In this document: positions 1 through 11,725 of the stretch, piece by piece | Position numbering within the stretch: the first letter of the stretch is position 1 | Layout: each line of letters begins with the position of its first letter | DNA from: Sipunculus nudus | Taxonomy: Eukaryota > Annelida > Sipuncula > Golfingiida > Sipunculidae | Reading direction: 5' to 3' | Assembly (NCBI GenBank): GCA_026874595.1 | Contig: CM049311.1 | Coordinates: forward strand, 73,596,953 to 73,660,952 | DNA length: 64,000 nt | Notes under the pieces: generated by a model | Told to the model about the DNA's origin: nothing | Databases searched by the model: none | The model's input: only the letters and a program-made list of their open reading frames with translations | Position numbers and translations under genes: made by a program

Positions 1-893
1 CCCCACAGCTCAAAGGATATGTGTAACAGAGACCTTATTTCAGGTTTCCATGAAGAATTTTCATAGGTCTCTCACTGTGAAGAATGAGGATTCTAGGTCC
101 AGTCTTTACAATACAATTTGTGCCCTGTTAACAGATGTTCATATTTTTAAAGGTCTCAAAAATAGAGAAAATAATTTGTAAAAAAATCGAAAAATACAGG
201 TGACGCCACCAGTCTACAGAAACTGATGAAACATCTCATGATCATTATATATGTATGCCAAAAATCCTGACCATCAGTGATGTAGTTTATGAGATATTGA
301 AGTTTTTGTACGAAATTTTTTACTATTCTTGGGGTACTTTGGGCCCCATAGCTCAAAGGATAAAGGTAACAGAGACCTAAATTCTAGTTTTCATGGAGAC
401 TTTCCATAGGTCTCTCAGTGTGTCAAGAATGGAAGATTCTAGGTCCAGTCTTTACGATTTGTGCCCTGTTAACAGATGTTCACATTTTTAAAGGTCTCAA
501 AATTAGAAAAAAAAATTTGCAAAAAAATCGAAAAATACAGGTGGCGCCACCAGTCTGCAGGTGATGAAATATCTCATGATGAATATGTATGCCAAAAATC
601 ATGACCATCAGTGATGTAGTTAATGAGATATTTAAGTTTTTGTATGAATTTTTTTACTATTTTTTTTTGGGGGGGGGGGTAATTTGGGGACTCATAGCTC
701 GAAGGATATGGGTAACAGAGACCTTATTTCTGGTTTTTCAAGGACTCTCAGAATGTCAAGTTACAAGATTCTAGGTCCAGCAGTTACGATTTGTGCCCTG
801 TTAACGGACAAACAGACGGACAGCTGGACAGACGGACGACGGACAAAGACTGATCACTATAGCTGAGATGACTTACAGTCAGCTGAGCTAAAA
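1..893 (+). repeat. ~345-bp tandem repeat array, right end with terminal module
   Basis: Three units are recognisable by the phrase GGTAACAGAGACC at about 21, 365 and 711, a spacing of 344-346 bp; the array enters from beyond the left edge. Each full unit carries a purine/pyrimidine-rich stretch, the palindrome GGTGGCGCCACC or a variant, and ACCATCAGTGATGTAG. The last unit is interrupted after GTGCCCTGTTAAC and runs into a GACGGACAGACGG-like simple repeat and a hairpin. The same unit and the same end module occur at 57.4-59.3 kb, so this is a dispersed element with internal tandem repeats. Short open frames across it are not genes. Confidence 0.9.
860..890 (+). other. Terminal hairpin of the 345-bp array element
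   Basis: The 31 bases fold as TAGCTGAG, A, TGACT, loop TAC, AGTCA, G, CTGAGCTA, with one mismatch in the outer stem. The counterpart at 59258-59288 is perfectly paired in the outer stem. It is followed by AAAA. A 3' hairpin close to a CTRR-like end is a feature of Helitron-type elements, but that assignment is only a guess. Confidence 0.6.
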
Positions 894-1258
894 ACGGACA
901 TTAGTACCTCTAATATCCAATAGCATTCCAATTCACTTTTGAATAAACTGTCATGATATATTATTTGCTTATTTGTGGACAATTAATATACTACTATTAA
1001 ATTTGCTTTTCAAGTTCTTGCTGTGGTTCATTAACATTTTTTTCTCATTTCATAGTGAAAGGGAAACATATTTTAGAAAATGTGCTCAGGGAACCTGTGA
1101 CTGTTGGCCGGTTAAAAGGCTCAAGACTCCCGAGTCAAACAGACAAAGATACAAGCTCTTTTATTAAGGGAAGACAAGGCTAGTTCAACATAGAGCATAT
1201 CATTTAAAATGCAACATATAGATCACACATTTTTCCAAAACCTGAATTTCCGTTTTAT
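894..1258. other. Gap with no recognised feature
   Basis: AT-rich sequence between two repeat blocks. I see no coding signal and no clear repeat. Confidence 0.5.
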
Positions 1259-1290
1259 TGCTTGCCGGAAATCTTCGATTTCGGCAAGCA
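1259..1290 (+). other. Short hairpin at the head of the 593-bp repeat block
   Basis: TGCTTGCCG and CGGCAAGCA flank a GAAATC-TTC-GATTT core, giving a 14-bp stem with one bulged G and a 3-base loop. It lies directly upstream of the first long direct repeat and may mark an element end. Confidence 0.6.
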
Positions 1291-1309
1291 TTTTCGGCAG
1301 TTGCGTATG

Positions 1310-2690
1310 TTTTGTTGCTTTGTTTGTCACGACTCTCCAGGCCACACTTTTGCATCAATCAACTTGAAACTTACAGGCTTGATTGACAAACCGATTTCTA
1401 GGAACCCTATTGTTTTTGGTCAACATTGCTTCAAGGTCAAGGGTCAAGGTCACGACAGGTATGGTTAACGGTTTTTGCACTATAACTTCGCCATAAATAG
1501 GCTTATCCACTTCTGCAATAGCTCATTTTTTTTCGTCATCACCTGGCCTTTCTTTTGACATGTAGCTTACTTAAATTTGCCGTTACCATGGTTACATTTT
1601 TTGGGGAGAAATCATGGAATTTCATGATATTTTTCAAATTTGCAGCAATCGCCCTGATTCTGAGATATTTTATGTAACATAAGAATATATCGAAATTGTT
1701 TTTTCAGATTTTGGAAATGGCCGCCAGGGGGCGTTGCAGATGAAAAAACATGAACATTTGTTTTGGTGCTATACCTCCACAACTATTAAACATTGGGCCA
1801 TTTCCATCACAGCACCTTAAACTAGAGTCCATGGGCTTATTTTTGCGCATAGGTGAAAAAGTGCGCTATTGCCAGATTTCTCTATTTTTGGGGTAAAACT
1901 TTTTTTGTTTGTTTGTTTGTCACGACTCTCCAGGCCACACTTTTGCATCAATCAACTTGAAACTTACAGGCTTGATTGACAAACCGATTTCTAGGTGCCC
2001 TATTGTTTTTGGTCAACATTGCTCTAAGGTCAAGGGTCAAGGTCACGACAGGTATGGTTAATGGTTTTTGCACTATAACTTCGCCATAAAAAGGCTTATC
2101 CACTTCTGCAATAGCTCATTTTTTTTTGTCATCACCTGGCCTTTCTTTTGACATGTAGCTTACTTAAATTTGCCGTTACCATGGTTACATTTTTTGGGCA
2201 AAAATCATGGAAATTGGAAATAACACGACCATTTTTTGTAACTTTGTCAGTTTTTAAGCTAGGCAGATCTAGTTTTCGGCATTATGTACCTTATAGGCAG
2301 CTTGACATGATAAAACTGAAAGTCTCGCCAAATCTCGCACCATTTCTCGTCAAACGAGAGTCTTCGAGATTTCATTAAATATGACCTACAGGTTGCATTT
2401 TTTTAACAATGGCTTTGAAATTGATATATTTTGTGTTATTTATAAATATCTCGAAATCAGTTTTTCATTTTTTGGAAATAGCCACCAGGGGGCGTGGTAC
2501 CTGAAACACTGTAACATATCATTTTTCTGCAATATCTAAAATAATTTTAAACATGGCACAATTTTTATCGTTGTTTCTTAAACTAGGAACATTGGCTTAT
2601 TCCTCCGCACATGTAGCTTTGTGCTGCCGTTACCATGGTTACCAAATTTGTGGGTTAAACTTGACGATCTGAAAATATGCAGTTTTTGGC
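1310..2690 (+). repeat. 593-bp direct repeat, two units
   Basis: A block beginning CACGACTCTCCAGGCCAC at 1328 recurs at 1921 (offset 593 bp) and is nearly identical for about 290 bp, through CCGTTACCATGGTTAC. The following 300 bp of each unit are more diverged but still alignable: GGAAATGGCCGCCAGGGGG at about 1715 and GGAAATAGCCACCAGGGGG at about 2475. Each unit has a cluster of AGGTCA/GGGTCA half-sites (1434-1452 and 2027-2045). Confidence 0.9.
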
Positions 2691-3870
2691 TTCTATCTCG
2701 GTTAATATTTATTTTTCAAGGGTCTAGTTTTTTGCATAAGGCTGCTTCCCCTTAGTTCTAAGTCATTCAATTGCAGGTCTCGTCAAATTTCGCTCGGTTT
2801 ATCGTCAAACGAGAAAAAACGAGATTTCACGGAAATGCTTATAACTCGGCGACTTTTACAGCTACACAGGTCTAGTTTTCGGCATTTCATAACATATGAC
2901 CAGCTTGACACGCCAGAAAAGAAATCAGGCCAAATCTTGCACCATATCTCGTCAAGCGAGAAAAAAACGAGATATCATGGAAATGCTTATAACTAGGCGA
3001 CTTTTACAGCTACTCAGGTCTAGTTTTTGGCATTTGGTAACATTTGGCCAACTTGACATAGTAAAACTGCGATACTTGGCGAAATCTCGCACTATATCTG
3101 GTGAAATGTGGAAAAACGAGATTCATAGAAATGCATATAAGTCGGCGACTTTCACCGCTAGACAGGTCTAGTTTTTGGCATTCATTAATATTTGGACGGC
3201 TTGACATGACAAACCTGCAAGACTGGCCAAATCTCGCACCATATCTCGTCAAACGATAAAAAAGGAGATTTCACAGAAATGCTAATAACTCGGCGACTTT
3301 TACAGCTAGACAGATGTAGTTTTCGCCATTTCATAACATTTAGAGAGTTTGATATGACAAATCTACAAGACTGGCCAAATCCTGCACCATACCTCGTCAA
3401 ACGAGAAAACACGAGAGTACACGGAAATGCTTATAACTCGGCGACTTTTACAGCTAGACGGATCTAGTTTTCGCCATTTCGTAACGTTTGGCCGTCTTGA
3501 CATAATAAAACTGCTCGTCTTGCCAAATCTCGTACTATATCTCGTCAAGCGAGAAAAAAATATGATTTCACGTAAATGCTGATAACACGGCGACTTTTGC
3601 AGCTAGACAGGTGTAGTTTCCGGCATTTTTTAATATTTGACAAACCTGACATGACAAAACTGGAAATCTCGCCAAAGCTCGCACCATTTCCCGTCAAACG
3701 AGAAAACACGAGATTTCATGCAAATGCTCAAAACTCTGCGGCTTTTATAGCTAGACAGGTCTAGTTTTCGGTATTTCATATCATTTGGCCAGCTTGACAT
3801 GACAAACCTGAAAACGTCTCACTGCTTCTTGTCAAACGAGATTAACGGGATTTCATGAAAAAATTTTGAA
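2230..3870 (+). repeat. 147-150-bp tandem satellite
   Basis: The landmark CGTCAAACGAG (or a close variant) occurs at 2803, 2950, 3100, 3247, 3395, 3543, 3692 and 3830. Spacings are 147, 150, 147, 148, 148, 149 and 138 bp. One further diverged unit sits at about 2240-2390. Conserved parts are AACTCGGCGACTTTTACAG, a GGTCTAGTTTTCGGCATTT segment and CTTGACATGAC. Short open frames appear on both strands because the repeat happens to be stop-poor; nothing suggests translation. Confidence 0.92.
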
Positions 3871-4142
3871 CTTGGTCCCTTTTACACTAGAAAGATATGC
3901 AGCTGTTAAAGGTCAGCATGCATAAATAAACATATTATCCGTTTCTGCTGCCCCCACAATGTTGCTCATTCATATAACTGTTTCTACATGCACTCTCTGT
4001 CTATCTGTCTCTATCTTTTCCATTTCCGGCAAGCGCGTGACCTCTGGTCATCTTGTCTTAAAGACGAGTCAGAATAGAGACTGTGTCTGCAAATCCTATT
4101 CCGGAGTACGGAAATACCTTATGTGGCGTACTAATCGGCTGT

Positions 4143-4698
4143 AGCGGCGTACCTCTAGACTGGTACCCTGCTCTGTTATGGCCCTAAGCCAAGCATAGAG
4201 ACAGGCGTACAATGCCATCTTGAGTACTCCCAGTTGCAACTCCTGATTTACCTGTAGACTGGTTTCAACTCCAGTCTGCACGCTCATACCGATTGTCATG
4301 GACGTTCACGCGATCCTGACTGGTTATCCGTGAAGATTTCTTATAAAATTAATTTCACTAGTTATTTATTGTTTCCAAATATTGAAAAATGAGTTATAGC
4401 ACAAAAAATGACCGATGGATGTATAGATGATACGATATACTGAATCTTTGATATTCCACTGTACGTGGCATTGGTTTATTATCAATATCTATTAATCTAA
4501 TCATAAATGTCACACGAAATTTACAGCCAACTTTTGACAACTTCTCTGAGCAAACGAAATGCTTTTTTTATCATATTATATATACTGGAGTTGGAACCAG
4601 TCTGCCGGGAGTACTTAAGATGGCGTTGTACGCCCATCTCTATCATTTGTCTAGAGCTGCGGTGCCATAATAGAGCGGGGTACCAGTCTAGCGTACCT
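4143..4698. repeat. Long imperfect inverted repeat (foldback element)
   Basis: The segment 4143-4283 is the reverse complement of about 4587-4698. Shared blocks include GGTACGCTAGACTGGTACC-like sequence, a TATTATGGC block, GCGTACAACGCCATCTT, AGTACTCCC and AGACTGGTTCCAACTCCAGT. The left arm has an extra ~18 bp between the last two blocks. The arms flank about 300 bp of unrelated AT-rich sequence. This is the layout of a foldback or long-TIR MITE. No transposase frame is present and I could not identify a target-site duplication. Confidence 0.8.
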
Positions 4699-4734
4699 CC
4701 TGTTGCTGAGTACTACGGTCGGGGAAGATAGGGT

Positions 4735-5797
4735 TAATATATTCATCTCCATCGTTACGGAGTTTCAAAAAATCGCATTTTCGATTTTTGTGGCGTCTAT
4801 CCATAGGAGGGAATGGTATTGGTTACAATGTACGCACGGTTTCAAAAAGCGTTATTGCTACAGAACTAAAAGTTCGTGTCATGTAGCGTTGCATTTATAA
4901 TCTATACAGAGAATGAGAAATGCTATTCTAGTGAGGTCCATTATTCACCATTCTCTTCAACTGAGGAGGAAAACAATACAAAGGAATCCAGTATCAGATA
5001 GTCCATGTCAAGATCTTTTTGTAATTAATAATAAGTAAACGCCGGAGAAGGACATGAGAATTTGTGCGAGTCCATTCTGCGTCGAGACCGAGACCTGTAA
5101 AAAGTCGCCTCGACTCCATCCTCGAGAAACCGATCTGACTGGTTTATGACCTTGATAACCGACCATGTCGCTTTTCTTCAGTTTCAGTTTGATACAAGGT
5201 AGCCTACTTACACATGCATATTGCTATCTATAAATATATAGGATATGTGAAATTACTCCAAATAAGCCAAAGCAATTATTTGCAGCTACGTTCCAATTAC
5301 CCTGCCGATCTGTGTGTCAGGCATGTGGCACGCGCCCTATTGTTGTTGATTGCGCAATATAGGGTGTCCTCGCGGGGCAATAAACCTGAATGACTTCACG
5401 CCTCGCTATCTCGATTTCACACCTAAGGTGTGATCTGTCTCACCTCGGTCTCACCAACGGGTTTGCCGAAAGTAAGTGGCCAAAACACGCCCAAATATAA
5501 AACTATACACAATTTTTTTGCGCACCTCCCTTTTGTCTGATTCTAAGGAATACTCCTACATCGAATCAATTCTACACTCCAGCGGGTCATGAACTTATTT
5601 CACAGCAAAGAACGGGAGCCGTCGCTGTTTCCACGCTCTCCACACCTTTCCTGCTTTCGAGTTATCAAGCGCACTGATGAATTACAAATTATTCCATTTC
5701 ATGACATGAAACCAATTTATAAAGGAACTACTACTCACCTGCGAAGAGTTTATTGATAAATTTTAGAGATTTCTTACTGAAAATTACTGATAAATAC
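4735..5797. other. Non-coding gap, apparently single-copy
   Basis: No recognised gene. It includes a 17-bp palindrome at 5417-5433 (listed separately) and a GC-richer stretch around 5290-5470. No repeat match elsewhere in the window was noticed. Confidence 0.4.
5417..5433. promoter_or_regulatory. T-box-like palindrome TCACACCTAAGGTGTGA
   Basis: A perfect 8-bp inverted repeat around one central A. The half-site AGGTGTGA is the T-box core, and Brachyury's palindromic target is the same pair of half-sites without the extra base. Function here is inferred from the motif alone. Confidence 0.4.
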
Positions 5798-5878
5798 ATG
5801 ACGAGTATACCCGTCATAGGCACTGGGGGAATCAGAAAATATGACGAGTATACTCGTCATAGGCAGCGAAAGTGTTAA
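5798..5878 (-). mobile_element. Possible piggyBac-like terminal region
   Basis: TGACGAGTATACCCGTCA (5799-5816) and the perfect palindrome TGACGAGTATACTCGTCA (5842-5859) lie 43 bp apart. The second is followed by TAGGCAGCGAAAGTG and TTAA (5875-5878). Read on the minus strand this is TTAA, then CACTTTCGCTGCC, then the palindrome. That resembles piggyBac-type ends, which insert at TTAA and begin with a CCCTTT-like sequence. I found no partner end or transposase. Confidence 0.4.
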
Positions 5879-5879
5879 C

Positions 5880-6165
5880 ATGATAATGTTATGCCGCGCT
5901 TTTCATGCGTTAACTGCTACTCATGTTAACAACAACGTTCATTATTGTAAAATTTCACAAGCTTCAACAGTTTATCCCTGGACAGATACTTATCCTGGAG
6001 ATAATTCGGACTCGTTAAGAAACTGGCGATAAGGAATCATGTATATCAATTAAATGTAAAGTTAATGAGTTAGATAGATTTTTTAACAAACACAATTATT
6101 ACTAATTTCTACGTTTTCTTTTTATTATATGGCAACCTTGGCTTATTTTGAATATTAAAAATGCA

Positions 6166-6222
<57 letters not shown>

Positions 6223-6543
6223 CCATCTTTATACTGTGAATTCATGCTTGGCCCATGGCTTCTTTCCAGCCGATCATAAGCAAGTGCTTGTCACACCATT
6301 ACTTGAACAGCTTAATATATGTAATGGAAAGGCGCCTGGCTTGTAGTGAAGCAGTCTTCATTAGAATCCCTGAGCCTATTAAACATAGTCTCAGCAACAA
6401 GTGTGCTTATATCCACCAAGCTGTAAAAAAGAGTACTTGGTTACATACGACGGCCCTTAAAATCTTTGTGTGTGCTCTGTAGCGTCCCTATGCAGCTAAC
6501 ACCGCAAAGTAAATTGTGAAGTAGTACCAAAAGGTGAATTTTC
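5880..6543. repeat. AT-rich gap with an (AT)n tract at 6172-6219
   Basis: A clean 48-bp TA dinucleotide run sits in otherwise unremarkable sequence. Frames at 5841-6032 and 6255-6482 show no recognisable domain. Confidence 0.7.
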
Positions 6544-6839
6544 TGCTTACTTTGTTACAGGGTCTTTATTTTATCTCCAGTGCTTACTTTGTTACAGGGT
6601 CTTTATTTTATCTCCAGTGCCTACTTTGTTACAGGGTCTTTATTTTATCTCCAGTGCTTACTTTGTTACAGGGTCTTTATTTTATCTCCAGTGCTTACTT
6701 TGTTACAGGGTCTTTATTTTATCTCCAGTGCTTACTTTGTTACAGGGTCTTCATTTTATCTCCAGTGCTTACTTTGTTACAGGGTCTTTATTTTATCTCC
6801 AATGCTTACTTTGTTACAGGGTCTTTATTTTATCTCCAG
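6544..6839 (+). repeat. 37-bp minisatellite, exactly 8 copies
   Basis: Units start at 6544, 6581, 6618, 6655, 6692, 6729, 6766 and 6803. Each begins TGCTTACTTTGTTACAGG and ends TTTTATCTCCAG. Only three single-base variants were seen (copy 3 TGCCTAC, copy 6 TTCATT, copy 7 CTCCAA). Because 37 is not a multiple of three, all three frames stay open and give a repetitive FILSPV/LTLLQG peptide, which is an artefact. Confidence 0.97.
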
Positions 6840-9158
6840 TGATTTCGTTTTCCTACATATAAGATGTAAAAAAATAACGAGGTTGGCTCGCTGTCATGCA
6901 GCCTCAGGCAGTTGTGCTAATTAGCAAAAAACAAAATGGCCGCATAAATGACACTAAAATAGCAAAAATATTAGAATTCCCGGTGCTAGTTGACACAGAG
7001 AGCCAGGCAATACATTGACTTTAGGGCATTATGGCCCTTACTTGTGGTATTTTCGTATCCATAATGACCACAGTTTTCAAATGGGACTTACATGAAGACG
7101 AGACACGGTCTCCCCATGCATACATCTAAAACGAAAACAATGAAGAAAAAAAAAACAAAAAAAACTTAAAGACCCTACATCAGGGTTGAGTTAAATGGCT
7201 GCTTGACTAAAATGGTCATTGTGTATACAGGTTGTTCAAGATTTTCGCTATTATGCACATATCAGTAAAACCATGATTAAACAAACTCTCGTTACATATG
7301 GAAACGAAACCCAGCAGCCTGTCAATCAAAGCTGTGCCTTACCCCGCGAATTAATAGTCAACCAATAAACAGTCGATTACTCTGTTGGTTCTTTATACAC
7401 CCCACGCTGGGTTGGCTTACGTCAGTGTTTTTGTGACAAGATAGATATAACACACAACTAAACCGTCATGATTATCATAAAAATGTAATTTTTAGGGATT
7501 ATTAGACCTTAATACATAAAAGATATAGTGGCATTTTACCGCTATCATTGTTTTATGAAGCTATTTGGGGAATAACAAAACGCTCGTCTAGGCAGTTCCA
7601 TGGTTATCAAAACGAGGCCAGTGACCTGGCCTGTTTCAAGCCGCCACCTTCCCGCACCACCAATTTAACAAGACAAATTAAGCCTAAACGGATGCCGTCC
7701 TATATTCATAGAGGGAATTGTGAGGCTGATAACTATACGTCTTTTCAAATATTAATACTAATTAGCCTTTTTGCGCCCTTAAAGCCCAGACGTTGGAGTG
7801 CAGTGCATAAATTTAAGATCTCAATGGAAAAGGAGGTCGGCGGCAGACTGTTTATCAACGAGCCACCGACCCAAAATCTAGCCATGACAACATGACACTC
7901 AGGCCTTCTGAAATAAACTGATAGGGCCTGGAGTCATGATGGCAGTCACAACAGAACGCCCATTCTAAGGGTCGGATCAAAATATTTCCTGTCTGGTATT
8001 ATTTGGCATCACAGGCTTATAAAGTCGTATTATATGTGCTTAACATCGTAAAAAAAATGTTGTTACACAAAAATAATTACATTTATTACCTTCTTTCATC
8101 ACTTTGGCACCGATTCACGTAAAGCGGTACTTCTCATTCAAAAGTGAAGGTGTCATGGCGCGGTCGTATATGTAAACCGGACGCCGGAAACCAAGGAATC
8201 GTTTTATAAATAATGCAGTTTAAAGCATATATACAAAATGCTAACGCTTCAATACCGTTTTGTTTTTTCCACCGATAGAATAAGATCTTTATTATCATTC
8301 TGTGAAGAATAATAGTTATCCATAAATATACATGTATCATATACAAAACGAAATGTCCTTCAATATGTTAGAGTTCTACGATATTTAAACAAAAAGTTAA
8401 AATATATCTTAGAAAAGGGATACAACAGTCCAGGTAATATATAACATACTAATACATGTGTGATGATTAAATCTTATCGATTTGTATATTTAAGCAAATC
8501 ATTTTTTTTAAACTAAAATCAGTTCTTTTTCAAGTTTTAACTCTTTCTTTCAAACTTTTTCAATCTTGATATTTACATATTAAAATTCACTCCTGATGTT
8601 TCAACATCACATTTCAACTTCAAATAAATGGATATTTAATAATATTTTAAAGTATATTTGCAACTGATTTCACTCTCATACGTTATAATATGTGCATGAT
8701 AAGGGCATGTAAACATAATGTGCTCCCTTCAACTTTGGATTACTGTATAAGATTACAAGGATCTCGATAAGAAATTACAATTTTGAATGTAAAATCTTTA
8801 ATAAATAACCATATAGAATCTTTATCGACACGTAAGACATCTGGGGCTTCAAGTAAAAGTCTGTCTAGAGCTGACCTGGTGTCTTAAAGATGCTACGGGA
8901 TATAGGCATTTTTATTGAACCTGTTGCTCATCTTTATGATTCATTCCTTGAAATTCCACATAAAAATGATGACACCATGCAAAAATGTTTGTGTTTACTT
9001 TTAATTTTGCAGGATACGTCTGATGAAATCAGTAGCAAACACATTTTTGTAAAGCATCATGTATATTATGCTATTTTGGCAAAATTTCAAAACATGAATT
9101 TAAACAGGTTCCATTTACAGCAGGAACATATAGGGGAAAATATCACATTGCAATGTGA

Positions 9159-9161
<3 letters not shown>
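6840..9161. other. Apparently single-copy non-coding region
   Basis: No repeats matching the rest of the window were noticed. The block 7290-8000 is less AT-biased and has TAATTA, CAAT and GGTTATCAAAACG-type motifs. An open frame of 115 codons at 7548-7895 has no domain I recognise and no supporting start context. A 90-codon frame at 8890-9162 is likewise unrecognised. Both are best treated as chance frames. Confidence 0.4.

Positions 9162-9221
<60 letters not shown>
9162..9221. repeat. (AT)n microsatellite
   Basis: Uninterrupted TA dinucleotides, about 60 bp. Confidence 0.95.
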
Positions 9222-9224
<3 letters not shown>

Positions 9225-10155
9225 TGTGCAACCTGACCATGAAATGTAAAATATATTTTGGCATAAAGAGTATTACATAATAGATAAGAGTTTAAGGGAT
9301 TCATAATCATGATTAAATTTTTTGGTCAATGGAAGAGGAAAAGGTTTTTCAATTGATACATGATAAATAAAATGTTTTGTTCGAAACACCCTCGTTAAAA
9401 CATTTACTGGACGTTTTGTGGTTCTGTCAAATTATCTGTTTAAGTCTTTACGATATTATCAGGGTAATTTTTAAAATATTATCAAACCTTTATTTTTTTT
9501 TCATGTTTCCACAAACAAAAAAAAAACGGTAACAGCGAAAATATTGATGAGTAATTATATAATTTTGTTTTACAAAATGAAATAAAATATCAATATAATA
9601 TATTATAAAAAACAGCATAATTAATGTTACAAAACAAACTGAGTTTATGAAAAATATGTGATATTGAAGAAACTGAAAATGCTTGACACGTTTGCTGACG
9701 ACATGATGACCAGTGCATTAGCCATTACTGGCTTCCGAGTTTTACACATGTTATTTGGACCATAACCGGGCATTACCGAGCAAGAAATAGTCTATAAATT
9801 CGGATGGATAACTTTGATTTTTTACATAATGATAGAAAAGATCTTATTCTATCAATAAAAATGAAATGATACTTTCTATTGATGTAGTAACATTTTAATT
9901 ATGCTTCGAACATTGCTTTATTTAAAAAAAAATCCTTGCTTCCGACTTCAGACTTCCGAGTTTTACACATAGCCGTTTGAAAATCCCCTACCGGAAGTTA
10001 TGATTCTCCCGCTGACAGACGTGGAGACGAGTTTTTCGAGTAAAACCAGCCTCGGTATTAAAATCTGCTGCACGAATACACGTAAGTAAACCGTGGATGT
10101 AATATAATTATTTTCCCCAACAGAATAACGTTACTTTTTGTCCTAACTCAGGAAA
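9222..10155. other. Non-coding gap
   Basis: AT-rich. The 19-bp phrase CTTCCGAGTTTTACACAT occurs at about 9732 and 9953, a short direct repeat. Nothing else was recognised. Confidence 0.4.
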
Positions 10156-10391
10156 ATGGCAGTTCGAGAAGTAGATGAAAATGAAAAAGTAGTGTCAGAA
10201 ATGGCGTGCACATCTGCACATACTAGAATTGATGCGAACCCAACAGCTTGTACTGTCACCCCATCGTCTCCAGTTCATCTAAAATCGACGTTTGGGGTGA
10301 CAAGCTGTCGCTACCCAAAATCTATTTTACAGCTTGATCCTATTTGCACAAACCGCGTGTACAAGAGTTCGTGTTATTACCTTTATATTAC

Positions 10392-10454
<63 letters not shown>

Positions 10455-10560
10455 AGCTCTAGCGCCAGGTACGTTGTCCAGCACTCTTGTAAACCCACCC
10501 TGTCCAGAACATCGACTTATAATATCAAAAGAATGGATAAGTTAACTTCAACTATTCTCT
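10156..10560 (+). other. Segment 5' of the Penelope-like remnant, with (AT)n tract
   Basis: An open frame starts at 10156 and runs about 75 codons before entering a 58-bp (AT)n tract (10395-10452), which the frame reads as Ile-Tyr repeats. The first part may be the amino-terminal region of the adjacent retroelement, but I recognise no domain in it. An inverted repeat pairs ACAGCTTG (10243) and TCACCCCA (10255) with TGGGGTGACAAGCTGT (10293-10308). Confidence 0.35.
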
Positions 10561-11667
10561 GAAAACATTCCTATCCCTAGTGATAAGTCCTACACCGTAT
10601 CTCTGATCAGTAAAGATGAAAGCCTACTCCGGAGAATGCGATGGAAGGCATTCCATCACTAAAATCCTGGCAAAATTTCAACTAAACAAAACGATGGCTT
10701 CAAAACTACACATTCACCCCCTCATAGCGAACACCCCAGGGCATTTGAAAGTGATATATATGAAATGGTCCGGAACATACAAACCCCTGCACAATGCATT
10801 CCAGAGACAAATGGCCAATGACACTAATACAATCAGATAATCTGATAAGCTCCAAGTCAAGGTAGATAAAACCTCCAGCCTGTACAGTATGCCGAAAGAA
10901 CACTACACTAAACTCCTAACAGAAAACATTACTAAGACATTCAAAAAAGCAGACCAAAATGTAAAAAAATATAAAAAGAAGCCAAAGAAATTGCCTTTTT
11001 TCTTAATTTAGCGGACCGCATCGAAGTTATGGCAGAGCGCAAGGATAATTTTGACAAAAAACCCAAAGAGCAGACTGATAAACCTAGCAAAATTCGAAAA
11101 AGGTTTCATCAGCACAAAAATAAATAGCCAACTGAGACTGATGACCAAACTAACCCAGTGACAAAATACCGCACAGGTAATTTCATGGTTCGAGAAATTG
11201 AAGCTGAAACAATTATCAAAGTTCATAAAGTTTGATATCGTTGGTTTTTAGCCTTCAATAACGGAAGATCTACTGATGAAAGCCCTTAGATTTGCCATAA
11301 TCTTTGTTTCCATCCCAGATGATGTTATCAAAATCATCCTGCACAACAGGAAAAGCTTACTTTTTAGCAACGAAATAATCGGGGTGAAAAAAATCAAACT
11401 AGCTTTGACGTCACCATGGGTAGCTTTGACGGCGGCGAAGTATGCGAAATTGTTGGTCTTTACCTGGATATGTTGAAAAGGATTCAAGTGAAAATACTCT
11501 AAAGGCCTGTATCGAGATGACGGTTTGAGTTGTTCGCTAACAAGTCTAATCCTAAAGCGGACGGCAATGATAAGAAAATGATCAAACTCTTCTCCCATGT
11601 TGGGTTAAAAATAACCATTGAAACTTAAGTAGGCCGCACACAAAGGGGACGAGACGAGACGAGATCA

Positions 11668-11692
11668 GACCGGACTTGAATCCAGTCCGGTC
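11668..11692 (+). other. Perfect 9-bp hairpin between RT and endonuclease remnants
   Basis: GACCGGACT, loop TGAATCC, AGTCCGGTC. It follows a GACGAGACGAGACGAG simple repeat. It may be a small insertion or a chance foldback. Confidence 0.6.
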
Positions 11693-11725
11693 CGCTCAGT
11701 TTACGGCAGTTGGCGGATCAAAGAT

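Noticed and set aside
2896-3764. Short frames on both strands with a shared TRRLLQL motif
   Set aside because: They repeat with the 147-bp satellite period and occur in both orientations.
6534-6924. Three overlapping frames encoding a repeated FILSPV/LTLLQG peptide
   Set aside because: A 37-bp tandem repeat without stops is open in all frames; there is no start context or domain.
7548-7895. 115-codon open frame as a host gene
   Set aside because: No domain recognised, no splice or promoter support, and one such frame is expected by chance in 64 kb.
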